From: Lachnospiraceae bacterium KGMB03038
GTDB lineage: Bacteria > Bacillota > Clostridia > Lachnospirales > Lachnospiraceae
DNA length: 64,000 nt
Direction of reading: 5' to 3'
Assembly: GCA_007361935.1 (NCBI GenBank)
Contig: CP041667.1
Location: 1,206,501 to 1,270,500, forward strand
In this document: in pieces, positions 25,445 to 34,554 of the stretch
How the letters are laid out: each line of letters starts with the position of its first letter
How positions within the stretch are numbered: the stretch's first letter is position 1
Made by a program: the position numbers and the translations under genes
Notes under the pieces: model-generated
What the model was told of the DNA's origin: nothing
Databases searched by the model: none
What the model saw: the letters and a program-made list of their open reading frames with translations, nothing else

Positions 25445-26890
25445 ATGGCCACCACATCCATCTGGAGTGTGAAAGGATGGTTGGGGAAAGTCGTGATCTA
25501 TGTGGAGAACCCGGAAAAGACCACCACTCCAGAGATTGTGCAATTTCCGGGAGATGAAAAACAGAAGGCCGAGGAGGTGCAGAGTCTTTCTGATGTAATT
25601 GCTTATGCGGTCAATGAGGAAAAGACCAGACGGAAAGGAGAGGATGAGATTGCCAGTGAAACAGAGCAGGTTATGCAGCAGTATGTTTCCGGTGTCAACT
25701 GTACGCCCTCCACTGCCCGTAGCGAAATGATGGCAGTCAAAAAGCGGTATGGAAAAGACGAGGGAATCATGGCATTTCACGGGTATCAGTCTTTTGCTCC
25801 GGGAGAGTGTACTCCGGCAATGGCCCATGAGATCGGAGTCCATTTGGCGCAGGAATTGTGGGGAGAGCGTTTCCAAGTGTTGGTTGCTACCCATCTGGAC
25901 AAAGCTCATCATCTTCACAACCACTTTGTGGTTAATTCTGTTTCCTATACAGACGGGAAACGGTATCACAGAACTCATCAAGACTACCGGGAAATGCGTT
26001 CTGTTTCTGACCGCCTTTGCCGGGAGTATGGTTTGTCCGTGATCGAACATCCTCAGCCGGGAAAGTCCAGGCATTACGGAGAGTGGCGGGCAGAGCAGGA
26101 AGGCAGGCCAACTTATCGCAGTATCGTCCGGGCGGACGTAGATGAGGCGATTATACGGGCGAGGACGGAGAAACAGTTCTTCTATTTTCTAAAGAAGAAA
26201 GGTTATTCCATCAAGTTTGGCAAAGACATCACTATCCGTCCGGAAGGACGGGATCGGGGATTGAAACTGGAACGAAACTTTGGAAAGGACTATTCTCTGG
26301 AGTCGATCCGGAGGAGAATACTGGAGGAAAAGACATCTGTTATCCCGCAGCAAGAGCGACAGTCAGAGAAAAAACGGTATGTTGTGCATGTAAGAGGAAA
26401 CCTGCCGAAGAGAAAAATCGGAGGACTGCGGGGTCTGTATCTGCACTACTGTTTCCTCTTAGGTATCCTGCCGAAAGGACGTCCGTCCGTATCTCCGAAA
26501 CAACTTCATTTTCTTTTACGGGAAGATTTGGCAAAACTGGAACAGATATCCAAAGAGACAAGGCTGCTTTGCCGCTGTCATATTGACACGGACGAGCAGC
26601 TTTTTTCTTATAAGGGATCTCTGCAGGAGCAGATAACTCAGTTAAGTAATGAGCGGCAGCATTTGCGGTATCAGTGCCGCAGTATTAAAGATGAGGAAAG
26701 TCTGTTGGAAATGAAAGCGGAGATTTCCAGACTGACTACCCGGATCGGGGAACTTCGAGGGGAGGTGGTGCTTTGTAACGGGATTGCCGCACGTTCCGGA
26801 TTAATCCGACAGAAGATAGAAATTGTGCGGCAGGAAAATCACAAGGGAAAGGAGGAAGTAAATCATGAACACATCGGGCGAGGCCGCTGA
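25445..26890 (+). CDS. MOBP-type relaxase (MobA/VirD2 family)
   Basis: A 481-residue relaxase that nicks oriT and pilots the strand into the recipient. The three-His metal motif is readable as HLDKAHHLHNHFVVN at about residues 151-165, and an upstream RSEMMAVKKRYGK region precedes HGYQSF. The first 60 residues (ATTSIWSVKGWLGKVVIYVE) are typical of the clostridial Tn1549-like group. The C-terminal third is helical and basic. It overlaps the next gene by 26 nt. Firm identification. Confidence 0.93.
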   Translation: MATTSIWSVKGWLGKVVIYVENPEKTTTPEIVQFPGDEKQKAEEVQSLSDVIAYAVNEEKTRRKGEDEIASETEQVMQQYVSGVNCTPSTARSEMMAVKKRYGKDEGIMAFHGYQSFAPGECTPAMAHEIGVHLAQELWGERFQVLVATHLDKAHHLHNHFVVNSVSYTDGKRYHRTHQDYREMRSVSDRLCREYGLSVIEHPQPGKSRHYGEWRAEQEGRPTYRSIVRADVDEAIIRARTEKQFFYFLKKKGYSIKFGKDITIRPEGRDRGLKLERNFGKDYSLESIRRRILEEKTSVIPQQERQSEKKRYVVHVRGNLPKRKIGGLRGLYLHYCFLLGILPKGRPSVSPKQLHFLLREDLAKLEQISKETRLLCRCHIDTDEQLFSYKGSLQEQITQLSNERQHLRYQCRSIKDEESLLEMKAEISRLTTRIGELRGEVVLCNGIAARSGLIRQKIEIVRQENHKGKEEVNHEHIGRGR

Positions 26891-27779
26891 TCAAGTAGTG
26901 CGGATGTCACTGGAAGTGGGCGAGGCGGCCTTGAAGATCACAGGTGTCGGAGCGAAACAGCTTGCGGTGCTTTTATATGCGGTTCTGAAAGAACAGAAAA
27001 AGACCAAAGGCAGAGCAAGGTTAGAAACCCTTGTCCGTTCCGGGAAACCGCTGACCGTTTATTCTGTAAAAGAGAGTGATTTGAGACAATTTGTAACGGA
27101 GGCTAAGCGGTATGGGATTTTGTACTGTGCGGTGCGGAATCCGAAAGGGAGCATAGACGGGATGGTTGATGTAGTGGTCAAGGAGGAGGACGCTCCCCGG
27201 ATTAACCGGATCGTGGAGAGATTCAAGTTTGCTTCTGTTACAGAGGCGGCGCAGATCAAGACTGAGATAGAAAAGAGCAGAGAAGAAAAATCCCGTGGAA
27301 AGAGCCGGGAGGTGTTCTCTGGAAAGGTAGAGCAAAATACCGGAAAGATAAAGCAGAAAGAGGAACAGTTCCAGGATCAAAAAGCGGTATCCGGGAAATC
27401 CCCGGCAGTTCCACAGCAGGAACGTCCGGAGAAGTCGCAGGAGGACAGGATCATGGAAGAACTGTTTGGGGAGCCGGTAAAGAAAGAGGGAAAGCAGCAA
27501 AACCCCTCATTGGCAAAGACAGAGAAATCCCGTCTGTCCGAGCCTATCTCCGTGAGGCCAGACAAAACCGCCGAGGGTACTTCTAAGCTGTACACCCCAT
27601 CCGTACCGAAAAAGCCATCTGTGCGGAAAGAACTTAAGGAAATACAGGCAGCGAGGAAGAAAGAGGCGGAAGGGAAGGCGCAGGAAACGGTTTCAAAAGA
27701 GAAACCCAGCCGGACAAGGCAGACACAGCATACACAGCCGCAGAACCGGAAAAAACCGAGAAAATCGAAAGAGAGGTAG
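26865..27779 (+). CDS. pcfB: PcfB family protein (DUF3801)
   Basis: A 304-residue protein. The first ~130 residues form the PcfB/DUF3801 domain (ALKITGVGAKQLAVLLYAVL ... YSVKESDLRQFVTEAKRYGI). The remaining part is a low-complexity, Lys/Glu/Ser/Gln-rich tail that is probably disordered. In pCF10, PcfB works with the coupling protein in delivering the relaxosome to the channel. It sits between the relaxase and the ArdC-like gene in the same operon. Confidence 0.85.
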   Translation: MNTSGEAADQVVRMSLEVGEAALKITGVGAKQLAVLLYAVLKEQKKTKGRARLETLVRSGKPLTVYSVKESDLRQFVTEAKRYGILYCAVRNPKGSIDGMVDVVVKEEDAPRINRIVERFKFASVTEAAQIKTEIEKSREEKSRGKSREVFSGKVEQNTGKIKQKEEQFQDQKAVSGKSPAVPQQERPEKSQEDRIMEELFGEPVKKEGKQQNPSLAKTEKSRLSEPISVRPDKTAEGTSKLYTPSVPKKPSVRKELKEIQAARKKEAEGKAQETVSKEKPSRTRQTQHTQPQNRKKPRKSKER

Positions 27780-27784
27780 AGAGT

Positions 27785-28819
27785 ATGGAGAACAACTTTG
27801 ATTCCATGTTAAATGTATCGGCAGTGCCACAGGATGATAAAAAGGCGGCTTTTATTGCAGAAAGCAAAAATAACCGGAGCCGCTGCTATGAGCTGTCCGA
27901 GCAGATCACAAATGAAGTGGCTGCGGACAGCGGGAAATTTCAGCAGTATCTGGACGTACAGGCACGGTTTGACCGTTATACCGCTAACAATGCCCTGCTG
28001 ATCCTGGCCCAGAGGCCGGACGCAGAACGCTTGGGAGATTATGGTTACTGGAGAGAACAGGGTGTATTTGTGAAACGTGCGGAGCGGCAGAATCCGGTTC
28101 TGATCATGGAACCGGGAAAGGAATATGAGCGGGAGGACGGGAGTATCGGCACCTATTACAATGCAAAAAAGCTGTATGATATTTCCCAGACCACCATGAG
28201 TGAGCGTCCGCAGCCGCAGACAGCAATGGATGAGAGGCTTCTGATCCGGGCACTGATCAATAATCCTCCGGCCAGTATTGTGACAGCGGAGCCGGATCAA
28301 ATGCCGGAGGATAAAGGAGCAATTTTTGAACCGGAGGAAAACTGTATCTATGTGCGAAAAGGCATGAACGCACAGGAGATCTTCCAGTGCCTGACACCGG
28401 AACTGGCACTTGCCGGGTTTGCGGACGGAGATCCGGCGTATGATCGGAACGAGGACGCTTTCCATGCCTATTGTGCGTCCTATATGCTCTGCAAAAAGTA
28501 TGGGATTGACACACAGGCATATGATTTCAGTTATGCTCCGGCGTTTCTGGAGGGAATGGAGCCGCAGGAAGTGCGGGCTGAACTGTCAAAGGCCCGTGAA
28601 GCTGCCAATACCATTTCTTCTCGTATGGCGAAAGTGTTTGAACAGAACCGCATGAGCCAGAGACAGCAGGAACAGGTGGGCCAGAACCTGGAAGGAGGAC
28701 AGAACAGAGAGAACGGACCGGAAAGAGAGAACGGACAGAACCGAACGCATATGCAGAACCGGGAATCCGGACAGCCACGGGGAAACTGGCAACGCCGGGA
28801 GAGCGTGCAGGAGCGATAG
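27785..28819 (+). CDS. ArdC-like ssDNA-binding protein
   Basis: A 344-residue protein with an N-terminal ArdC-type single-strand-binding domain (FQQYLDVQARFDRYTANNAL, then LILAQRPDAERLGDYGYWRE). A middle region ends in YMLCKKYGIDTQAYDFSYA, where related proteins have a degenerate metallopeptidase part without an intact HExxH here. The C-terminus is a Gln/Asn/Arg-rich repeat tail (NRENGPERENGQNRTHMQNR). ArdC-type proteins coat the entering strand or counter restriction; either is possible here. Confidence 0.8.
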   Translation: MENNFDSMLNVSAVPQDDKKAAFIAESKNNRSRCYELSEQITNEVAADSGKFQQYLDVQARFDRYTANNALLILAQRPDAERLGDYGYWREQGVFVKRAERQNPVLIMEPGKEYEREDGSIGTYYNAKKLYDISQTTMSERPQPQTAMDERLLIRALINNPPASIVTAEPDQMPEDKGAIFEPEENCIYVRKGMNAQEIFQCLTPELALAGFADGDPAYDRNEDAFHAYCASYMLCKKYGIDTQAYDFSYAPAFLEGMEPQEVRAELSKAREAANTISSRMAKVFEQNRMSQRQQEQVGQNLEGGQNRENGPERENGQNRTHMQNRESGQPRGNWQRRESVQER

Positions 28820-28831
28820 GAGGTGTGAACA

Positions 28832-29035
28832 TTGAGCGAGGACAGAGTTACTCTGGAACTGGATAAATATGAATGCGGTGTGATCTTCCATTCGCTGAAA
28901 GACAAACGGAACCAGATGTTAAAGGAGGAACGGCCCACGGACGCAGTGGATGACGTTCTCCTAAAAGTAATCGCAAAGCTGGAGGTGCCACCCGAAAAAC
29001 CACGAAGGGGGCACAGACATCATGAAGAGCGGTAA
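28832..29035 (+). CDS. Small ICE protein, unknown
   Basis: Sixty-seven residues (SEDRVTLELDKYECGVIFHS ...) starting at TTG 28832, 7 nt after AGGAGGT; no ATG is available at a suitable spacing. Helical and charged, with a His/Arg-rich end. It overlaps virD4 by 14 nt. It resembles small conserved proteins found before the coupling protein in related elements; no function known. Confidence 0.6.
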   Translation: MSEDRVTLELDKYECGVIFHSLKDKRNQMLKEERPTDAVDDVLLKVIAKLEVPPEKPRRGHRHHEER

Positions 29036-30845
29036 CAGGCAAAGCACATGGATCTTTGCTACCTTTGGTATTATGCCGGTGGTCTGGTTTGCCTTGTTGA
29101 CAGCGCCTTATTTGTCCGGCGGTCTTATGGGAATCCTAACAGGTCTGCCGGAGGCCATGAACCATCCGTTTTCCATTGAAATCTGTAACGACAGTGTAAA
29201 AACTGTCCTTCTTTTTCTGCTTGCCTACGGACTGGGGATCGGGATTTATCTATCTACCCGGAGGAAGTATCGGAGAGGAGAGGAACATGGTTCCGCTGTG
29301 TGGGGAAACCCGCAGGAGATCAATAAGAAATATTGTGCCAAGCGGTTTGAGGACAATAAGATTATGACAAGGCATGTGCAGATCAGCTATGACATGCGGA
29401 AACACCGGAGAAATATGCTGACCTTAGTGATCGGAGGCGCAGGAGCAGGCAAGACAAGATTTTATGCGAAACCGAATCTTATGCAGGCAAACACTTCTTT
29501 TGTGGTGCTTGATCCCAAAGGGGAAAATCTCCGGGATACCGGGTATTTACTGGAAGCAAAAGGATATGACGTGCGTGTGCTGGATCTGATCAACATGGAG
29601 AAAAGCTACTGTTACAATCCTTTTGTCTATCTGAAGGATGACAATGACGTGCAGCGGCTTGTGACGAACCTGTTTAAAGCGACCACACCGAAGGGGAGCC
29701 AGAGCAATGATCCTTTCTGGGATACAGCGGCTTCCATGCTTCTTCTGGCGCTGATTTTTTATCTGAAATACGAGGCACCGGAAGAGGAGCAGAATTTCCC
29801 GATGGTCATGGAACTTCTGCGGGCCGGGGAAGTGAGGGAAGACAATGACGAATACCAATCTCCTCTGGACGAGCTGTTTGAACGTCTGGAAATGCGGGAG
29901 CCGGAGCATATCGCAGTGAAATATTATAAGGATTACCACTCCGGAAGTGCGAAAACGCTGAAATCCATCCAGATCACACTGGCGGCCAGACTGGAGAAGT
30001 TCAATCTGTCGAGCCTTGCGGCACTGACCGCCACGGACGACTTGGATCTTCCTTCCCTGGGAGAGAAGAAAGTGGCACTTTTTGCGCTGATCCCGGACAA
30101 TGACACCAGCTATAACTTTCTGGTGTCGATTTTATATACCCAGTTATTCCAACAGCTTTTCTATCTGGCAGACCACAAATATGGCGGCAGGCTGCCCGTC
30201 CACGTTCATTTTCTGATGGATGAGTTCGCAAACGTCAGCCTGCCCGATGACTTCGACAAGATTCTTTCTGTCATGCGATCCAGAGAGGTCAGTGTATCTA
30301 TTATTCTGCAAAATCTGGCACAGTTAAAGGCATTGTTTGAAAAGCAGTGGGAAAGTATCGTGGGTAACTGCGATGAATTTTTATATTTAGGAGGCAATGA
30401 GCAGGGAACCCACAAGTACGTCAGTGAACTGCTGGGGAAAGCTACCATAGATACGAACACTTATGGAAAGTCCACCGGACACTCCGGGAACTATTCCACC
30501 AATTATCAGATCACGGGCCGGGAACTGATGACACCGGATGAAGTGCGTATGCTGGACAACCGCTACGCACTTCTTTTTATCCGGGGAGAACGACCGGTCA
30601 TGGACGAGAAATTTGATATTTTAAAACACCCGAACATTGCCCTGACCACGGACAGGAAGGGGAAACCCTACCTGCACGGAGAAGTGACGCAGGCAGTGGC
30701 GAGCATTACGCTGGGAGACAGTCTGGAGGGCGAGATCGCAGAGGCACCACCGGACACAGAAGGCTATGAACTCTTATCTGATGAGGATTTAGAGAAAATA
30801 TTCAGTAAGAACGAGGAGGACTCAGACAATGAAACAGAGAGATGA
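29022..30845 (+). CDS. VirD4/TraG type IV coupling protein
   Basis: A 607-residue ATPase that links the relaxosome to the transfer channel. Two N-terminal transmembrane helices lie at about residues 10-35 and 60-80. The Walker A motif is GGAGAGKTRF (about 137-146), with LDPKGENLRDTGY after it and the Walker B motif FLMDEFANV (about 400). The TraG/TraD C-terminal domain follows. It overlaps the small upstream gene and the Maff2 gene by a few bases, so the whole set is one tightly coupled operon. Confidence 0.95.
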   Translation: MKSGNRQSTWIFATFGIMPVVWFALLTAPYLSGGLMGILTGLPEAMNHPFSIEICNDSVKTVLLFLLAYGLGIGIYLSTRRKYRRGEEHGSAVWGNPQEINKKYCAKRFEDNKIMTRHVQISYDMRKHRRNMLTLVIGGAGAGKTRFYAKPNLMQANTSFVVLDPKGENLRDTGYLLEAKGYDVRVLDLINMEKSYCYNPFVYLKDDNDVQRLVTNLFKATTPKGSQSNDPFWDTAASMLLLALIFYLKYEAPEEEQNFPMVMELLRAGEVREDNDEYQSPLDELFERLEMREPEHIAVKYYKDYHSGSAKTLKSIQITLAARLEKFNLSSLAALTATDDLDLPSLGEKKVALFALIPDNDTSYNFLVSILYTQLFQQLFYLADHKYGGRLPVHVHFLMDEFANVSLPDDFDKILSVMRSREVSVSIILQNLAQLKALFEKQWESIVGNCDEFLYLGGNEQGTHKYVSELLGKATIDTNTYGKSTGHSGNYSTNYQITGRELMTPDEVRMLDNRYALLFIRGERPVMDEKFDILKHPNIALTTDRKGKPYLHGEVTQAVASITLGDSLEGEIAEAPPDTEGYELLSDEDLEKIFSKNEEDSDNETER

Positions 30846-31170
30846 GAAGAAAGAAACCCGGAAACTTCCCATGAGCCGCAGAGGAAAGCGGCTCATGGTC
30901 ATCTATGCGGCGCTGGTACTGATGATGACAGCAGGAGCCACAACCGTGTTTGCAGCGGATGATCCTTTGACCGTGATCAATAACCTGTCCGAATTCATCT
31001 TTGGGCTGATCCGTGCCATTGGAATGATCCTGCTGGGATTTGGTATCGTGCAGATCGGCCTGTCCTTAAAATCCCATGATCCGTCACAGCGGGCGAATGG
31101 ATTTCTGACACTGGCCGGAGGCGTGATCATTACGTTTGCACGAGAAATCTTAACACTGATTACGGGGTGA
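30829..31170 (+). CDS. Maff2 family membrane protein (VirB2-like)
   Basis: A 113-residue protein with a signal-like first helix (about residues 22-42, ending VFAADDP) and two further helices (SEFIFGLIRAIGMILLGFGI and a final one near GFLTLAGGVIITFA). This two-helix core after a cleavable leader matches Maff2 proteins and resembles VirB2 pilin/pore subunits. Ribosome site GAGGAGG. It overlaps the virD4 end by 17 nt. Confidence 0.85.
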   Translation: MKQRDEKKETRKLPMSRRGKRLMVIYAALVLMMTAGATTVFAADDPLTVINNLSEFIFGLIRAIGMILLGFGIVQIGLSLKSHDPSQRANGFLTLAGGVIITFAREILTLITG

Positions 31171-31394
31171 TGGAAATGAAAACGTGTGAGTGCTATATCC
31201 ATTCATTGAAAACAGACGGGAAAAACGTGCTTGCAAAGGCAGCTATTCTGGAACGTCTGGGCGAGAATGATTATCTGGCAGAGTATAACGGTGTGAAATG
31301 CCATGCGATATTCAACCCTATTGTGGGGAGATATTATGTGGATGATGTTTACGGTGTAATCCGGAACAAACCGCTGGAGCGGGACAGCAGATAA
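31170..31394 (+). CDS. Small conserved ICE protein, unknown
   Basis: About 74 residues starting at ATG 31170 (overlapping the Maff2 stop), or GTG 31167. Beta-rich with CECYIHSLKTDGKN and YLAEYNGVKCHAIFNPIVGR. It occurs in this position between Maff2 and VirB6-like genes in related ICEs; no function is known. Confidence 0.65.
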   Translation: MEMKTCECYIHSLKTDGKNVLAKAAILERLGENDYLAEYNGVKCHAIFNPIVGRYYVDDVYGVIRNKPLERDSR

Positions 31395-31463
31395 TCAGAA
31401 ACCGGGCAGAGGGGCAGGCCGGAAACGGTCTGTCCTGTTTCTGCCGGAAAGGAGGAATGTGTT

Positions 31464-32300
31464 TTGAGTGATAACTGGGTGGTTCAGAACCTTCAGAACG
31501 CCCTGGACACATGGAACAGCAAACTGGCGGAAATCTGGCAGATCATTACCCAGTCTCCGGAAAATTTCAAAGGGGGAGACATCTGGAACGTGATCGTCAG
31601 TATCCACGGTGCGCTGCAGGCAATCGGGTACGCCCTTCTGGTTTTGTTTTTCGTAGTAGGCGTGGTAAAGACCTGCGGAAGTTTTACGGAAGTGAAAAAG
31701 CCGGAACATGCACTGAAACTGTTTATCCGCTTTGCGCTGGCGAAAGGCGTGGTCACTTACGGACTGGAACTGATGATGGCGCTGTTCGAGATCGTGCAGG
31801 GGATAGTCAGTACCATCATGGACGCTGCCGGATTTGGGAGCGCACAGGAGACGGTACTGCCACAGGAGATCATTACCGCAGTGGAGGACTGCGGATTTTT
31901 TGAGAGTATCCCTTTGTGGGCAGTCACACTGATCGGCGGCCTGTTTGTTACGGTCTTGAGTTTTATCATGATCATGAGCGTCTACGGGCGGTTTTTCCGG
32001 CTGTATCTCTATACCGCAATAGCGCCGGTTCCCCTGTCCACCTTTGCCGGGGAGCCGACACAGAACGTGGGAAAGAGCTTTTTAAAATCCTATGCTGCAG
32101 TGTGTCTGGAGGGAGCCATCATTGTACTGGCCTGCATTATCTTCTCCGTGTTTGCGTCATCCCCGCCAGTGGTTGATCCGGAGGCAGCGGCAGTCACAAT
32201 GGTGTGGAGCTATATAGCGGAACTGATCTTTAACATGCTGGTTCTGGTAGGCGCTGTGAAAATGGCAGACCGTGTGGTACGGGAGATGATGGGCCTGTAA
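31464..32300 (+). CDS. VirB6/TrbL-like channel membrane protein
   Basis: A 278-residue integral membrane protein of the transfer channel with about five or six hydrophobic helices (for example YALLVLFFVVGVVKTCGSF, AVTLIGGLFVTVLSFIMIMS and SYAAVCLEGAIIVLACIIFS). The start is TTG at 31464, 8 nt behind GGAGG; no ATG is available in frame at that distance. Same operon as virD4 and prgI. Confidence 0.85.
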   Translation: MSDNWVVQNLQNALDTWNSKLAEIWQIITQSPENFKGGDIWNVIVSIHGALQAIGYALLVLFFVVGVVKTCGSFTEVKKPEHALKLFIRFALAKGVVTYGLELMMALFEIVQGIVSTIMDAAGFGSAQETVLPQEIITAVEDCGFFESIPLWAVTLIGGLFVTVLSFIMIMSVYGRFFRLYLYTAIAPVPLSTFAGEPTQNVGKSFLKSYAAVCLEGAIIVLACIIFSVFASSPPVVDPEAAAVTMVWSYIAELIFNMLVLVGAVKMADRVVREMMGL

Positions 32301-32316
32301 GAAAGGAGGAGAGCCG

Positions 32317-32817
32317 ATGACAGTCAACAGAGAAAAAATATGGCGGGCAGCTAACCGTGCCTTGAAACGGGAAGAGTTCTATCAGGAAAACAGGGAATGG
32401 GGAGAGAAAGATAACTATGAACTGATGTATGTACTTGCAAAAGGAAAGCACCCGAATCCGGATCAGATCATTGCAGTTGCGGGTATGCAATGTATTTGTT
32501 ATCAGTTTTATCCCTATACACGAGATGAGCCCTGTGAGCTTTGGGGCTTTAATTACGAACGGGATCTGTTTAAACTGTTGGAATCCGGCTATGAAATCGT
32601 TGGCATGAGTATGGATTGTCATCTTGATGTGTGGAGTACCATTGAAGCATGGCAGGATGAAATCGAGACGGAGAAAGGTATGCAGAAATATCTGAAATAT
32701 TGCAGGCAGAACCGTATAACGAAAGAAAAGATCGAAACAGAGACAGGGCTTTCTGGTATGATGGATGTAATGACTCTCCATCATCCGGAACGGGTGCCGA
32801 AAGAACCGGAGAGATGA
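32317..32817 (+). CDS. ICE hypothetical protein
   Basis: A 166-residue soluble protein starting MTVNREKIWRAANRALKREE, with acidic and aromatic segments and three Cys (MQCICYQFYPYTRDEPC). No family recognised. A good AAAGGAGGAG site precedes the ATG. It is the last plus-strand gene before a short minus-strand gene and a toxin-antitoxin pair that interrupt the transfer operon. Confidence 0.65.
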   Translation: MTVNREKIWRAANRALKREEFYQENREWGEKDNYELMYVLAKGKHPNPDQIIAVAGMQCICYQFYPYTRDEPCELWGFNYERDLFKLLESGYEIVGMSMDCHLDVWSTIEAWQDEIETEKGMQKYLKYCRQNRITKEKIETETGLSGMMDVMTLHHPERVPKEPER

Positions 32818-32866
32818 AATCCGGCTGTGGCTGGAGGATAAGAAAAAGACACGGAGCCCCGTGCCT

Positions 32867-33247
32867 TTAGTCTACCACCTCATTGGTATCTTTGTACCGC
32901 ATGTTCCCGGTACTATCAAAGTACACGGTGTCCATAGCGATTCCGTTGTTTCTGGCCCGCTTGATCTGCCAGCTCATATCTTCTTCCAGCGCCTTATAAT
33001 ATCTCCGGTCACGGATAGCATTTCTTAAGGAAAACAGCCAGCTTATGACGGAGAGGGCGAGCAGTCCATAAAGGATTGCAAAAGCAAGCGTCTCATGGGC
33101 TGCGGCCCACGGGTTCAGAACCGTAGCGGTCAGAAGGAAATAAAGCAGTGGCAGAGTCAGCCTTAATTTTCCCGCCAGACGGAAGACCAGAGATAAAAAG
33201 AGCAGGACAGCAGAGATACCGAGAGAGATAAAAACAGTGTATGGCAT
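32867..33247 (-). CDS. Small membrane protein, unknown, opposite strand
   Basis: A 126-residue protein with three or four N-terminal hydrophobic helices (TVFISLGISAVLLFLSLVFR, LTLPLLYFLLTATVL, AFAILYGLLALSVISWLF) and a soluble basic C-terminus (DRRYYKALEEDMSWQIKRAR). AAAGGGGGC lies 7 nt before the start. It is oriented against the transfer operon and ends 49 nt from the preceding plus-strand gene. No function known. Confidence 0.65.
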   Translation of the reverse strand: MPYTVFISLGISAVLLFLSLVFRLAGKLRLTLPLLYFLLTATVLNPWAAAHETLAFAILYGLLALSVISWLFSLRNAIRDRRYYKALEEDMSWQIKRARNNGIAMDTVYFDSTGNMRYKDTNEVVD

Positions 33248-33335
33248 ATCGAAGCCCCCTTTGCAGTTTTTTCTTTGAGTATAGCAGGAAGAGCAGAGGG
33301 AGACAAATGTGCGAATGGCCTATATTTTTCTTGAA

Positions 33336-33370
33336 ATGCTCTTGTAAAAATGGCAGAAAGAGCATATACT
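33336..33370 (+). promoter_or_regulatory. Promoter-operator of the AbrB-PIN pair
   Basis: TTGTAA (33342-33347), 17-bp spacer, TATACT (33365-33370). An 8-bp inverted repeat, ATGCTCTT (33336-33343) and AAGAGCAT (33358-33365), brackets the promoter elements, as expected for repression by the antitoxin (inference). Confidence 0.7.
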
Positions 33371-33419
33371 ATAAGCAAAGGTAAAGAAAGTAAAGAAAAC
33401 CAAGAAAGGAGTGTGCGCT

Positions 33420-33677
33420 ATGGAGATTGCTAAAATTTCAAGCAAAGGCCAGATCACGATCCCCGTATCTGTTAGGAATCGTCTGCACTTAAATACAGGA
33501 GACAAGGTGTTGATTTTAGAAGAAAACGGAAGATTTTATATTGAAAATGCGGCGAATGTAGCTTTTCAGCACGTTGAGGAAGGTTTTCGTGGCGCTGCTG
33601 CAGAGGCGGGCTTTAACAGTGAGGATGAAATGCAGGATTATATGAAAGAAATCCGGGAAGAACTCAGGAGGAAATAA
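33420..33677 (+). CDS. AbrB/MazE-like antitoxin
   Basis: An 85-residue protein with an N-terminal swapped-hairpin AbrB DNA-binding domain (AKISSKGQITIPVSVRNRLH, then LNTGDKVLILEENG) and an acidic helical C-terminus that would bind the toxin. The ATG at 33420 is 8 nt after AAAGGAG; a GTG at 33411 overlaps that site and is rejected. It is followed after 3 nt by the PIN gene. Confidence 0.85.
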   Translation: MEIAKISSKGQITIPVSVRNRLHLNTGDKVLILEENGRFYIENAANVAFQHVEEGFRGAAAEAGFNSEDEMQDYMKEIREELRRK

Positions 33678-33680
33678 CCA

Positions 33681-34079
33681 ATGAGAGTTATGCTGGATAC
33701 AAATATTCTGGTTTCCCTTATCTTTTTCCCGTCTGCGGTTACCCGTGATTTTGCACGGAGAGTAGGATTTGGAAACCGGATCGTACTCTGTGATTATGTG
33801 GTGGAAGAACTTCGATTGGTAGTGGAAAGAAAATTTCCGAACCGAAAGAAGATTTTGGAACAGTTCTTCTATGAATTACCCTTTGAGCTGGTCTATACGC
33901 CAAAAGAGTTAAATGCGGAAGAATTTCCTTCTGTGAGGGATACCAAGGATTTCCCCATCCTTGCCACAGCGATCATGGAGAATGTAGATGTATTGGTAAC
34001 TGGGGATAAAGATTTAAGGGTTGTAGAAATTGAATATCCGGAAATCATGACAATGAGCGAGTTCATTGAAAAATATTGA
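33681..34079 (+). CDS. PIN-domain RNase toxin
   Basis: A 132-residue PIN-fold protein of the COG1569 group. Probable metal-binding acids are D6 (MLDTNILVS), E43 (VEELRLV), D90 (RDTKDFPIL) and D109 (VTGDKDL). Paired with the AbrB-like antitoxin, it forms a type II toxin-antitoxin module that would stabilise the ICE. Independent promoter at 33342. It is followed by prgI after a 67-nt gap. Confidence 0.85.
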   Translation: MRVMLDTNILVSLIFFPSAVTRDFARRVGFGNRIVLCDYVVEELRLVVERKFPNRKKILEQFFYELPFELVYTPKELNAEEFPSVRDTKDFPILATAIMENVDVLVTGDKDLRVVEIEYPEIMTMSEFIEKY

Positions 34080-34146
34080 TCCGGGAAGAAAATGGGCAAT
34101 CGGAGACGGTTGCTCTTTTTTATGCTTTTTTGAAGGAGGTCATCAT

Positions 34147-34554
34147 TTGGAGATTAAGATCAACCGGGAAATCCGGGAATATACGGAGGCCATGTATTTT
34201 GGCCTGTCACTCCGCCAGTTTATCTGTGCGGTTCTGGCCTGCGGCGTTGCTGTGGGCCTTTATTTTTTGCTCCGCCCGCATATGGGAATGGAAACAGTCA
34301 GTTGGGTGTGCATGTTGGGAGCAGCGCCCTTTGCGGCCATTGGCTTTATCAAATACCACGGAATGACCGCAGAGATATTTTTGTGGGTGTGGATCAAGAG
34401 CGAGATCCTCATGCCGAAATATCTGGTATTCCATCCGGAAAATTTGTATTACGAACTGGCAAAGGACGAGATCAGAAAGCAGGAAAAGGAGGCGATGGGA
34501 AAGCATGTTAAGAACACTAAAAACCGTCATGCGGCAGGACAAGGAGAAGTTTAA
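34147..34554 (+). CDS. PrgI family transfer protein
   Basis: A 135-residue protein starting at TTG 34147 (MEIKINREIREYTEAMYFGL), 6 nt after AAGGAGGT; the longer frame upstream has no ribosome site. Two membrane helices lie close together (FICAVLACGVAVGLYFLL and WVCMLGAAPFAAIGFI), the standard PrgI layout of Gram-positive type IV systems (VirB3-like role). It overlaps virB4 by 50 nt. Confidence 0.85.
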   Translation: MEIKINREIREYTEAMYFGLSLRQFICAVLACGVAVGLYFLLRPHMGMETVSWVCMLGAAPFAAIGFIKYHGMTAEIFLWVWIKSEILMPKYLVFHPENLYYELAKDEIRKQEKEAMGKHVKNTKNRHAAGQGEV

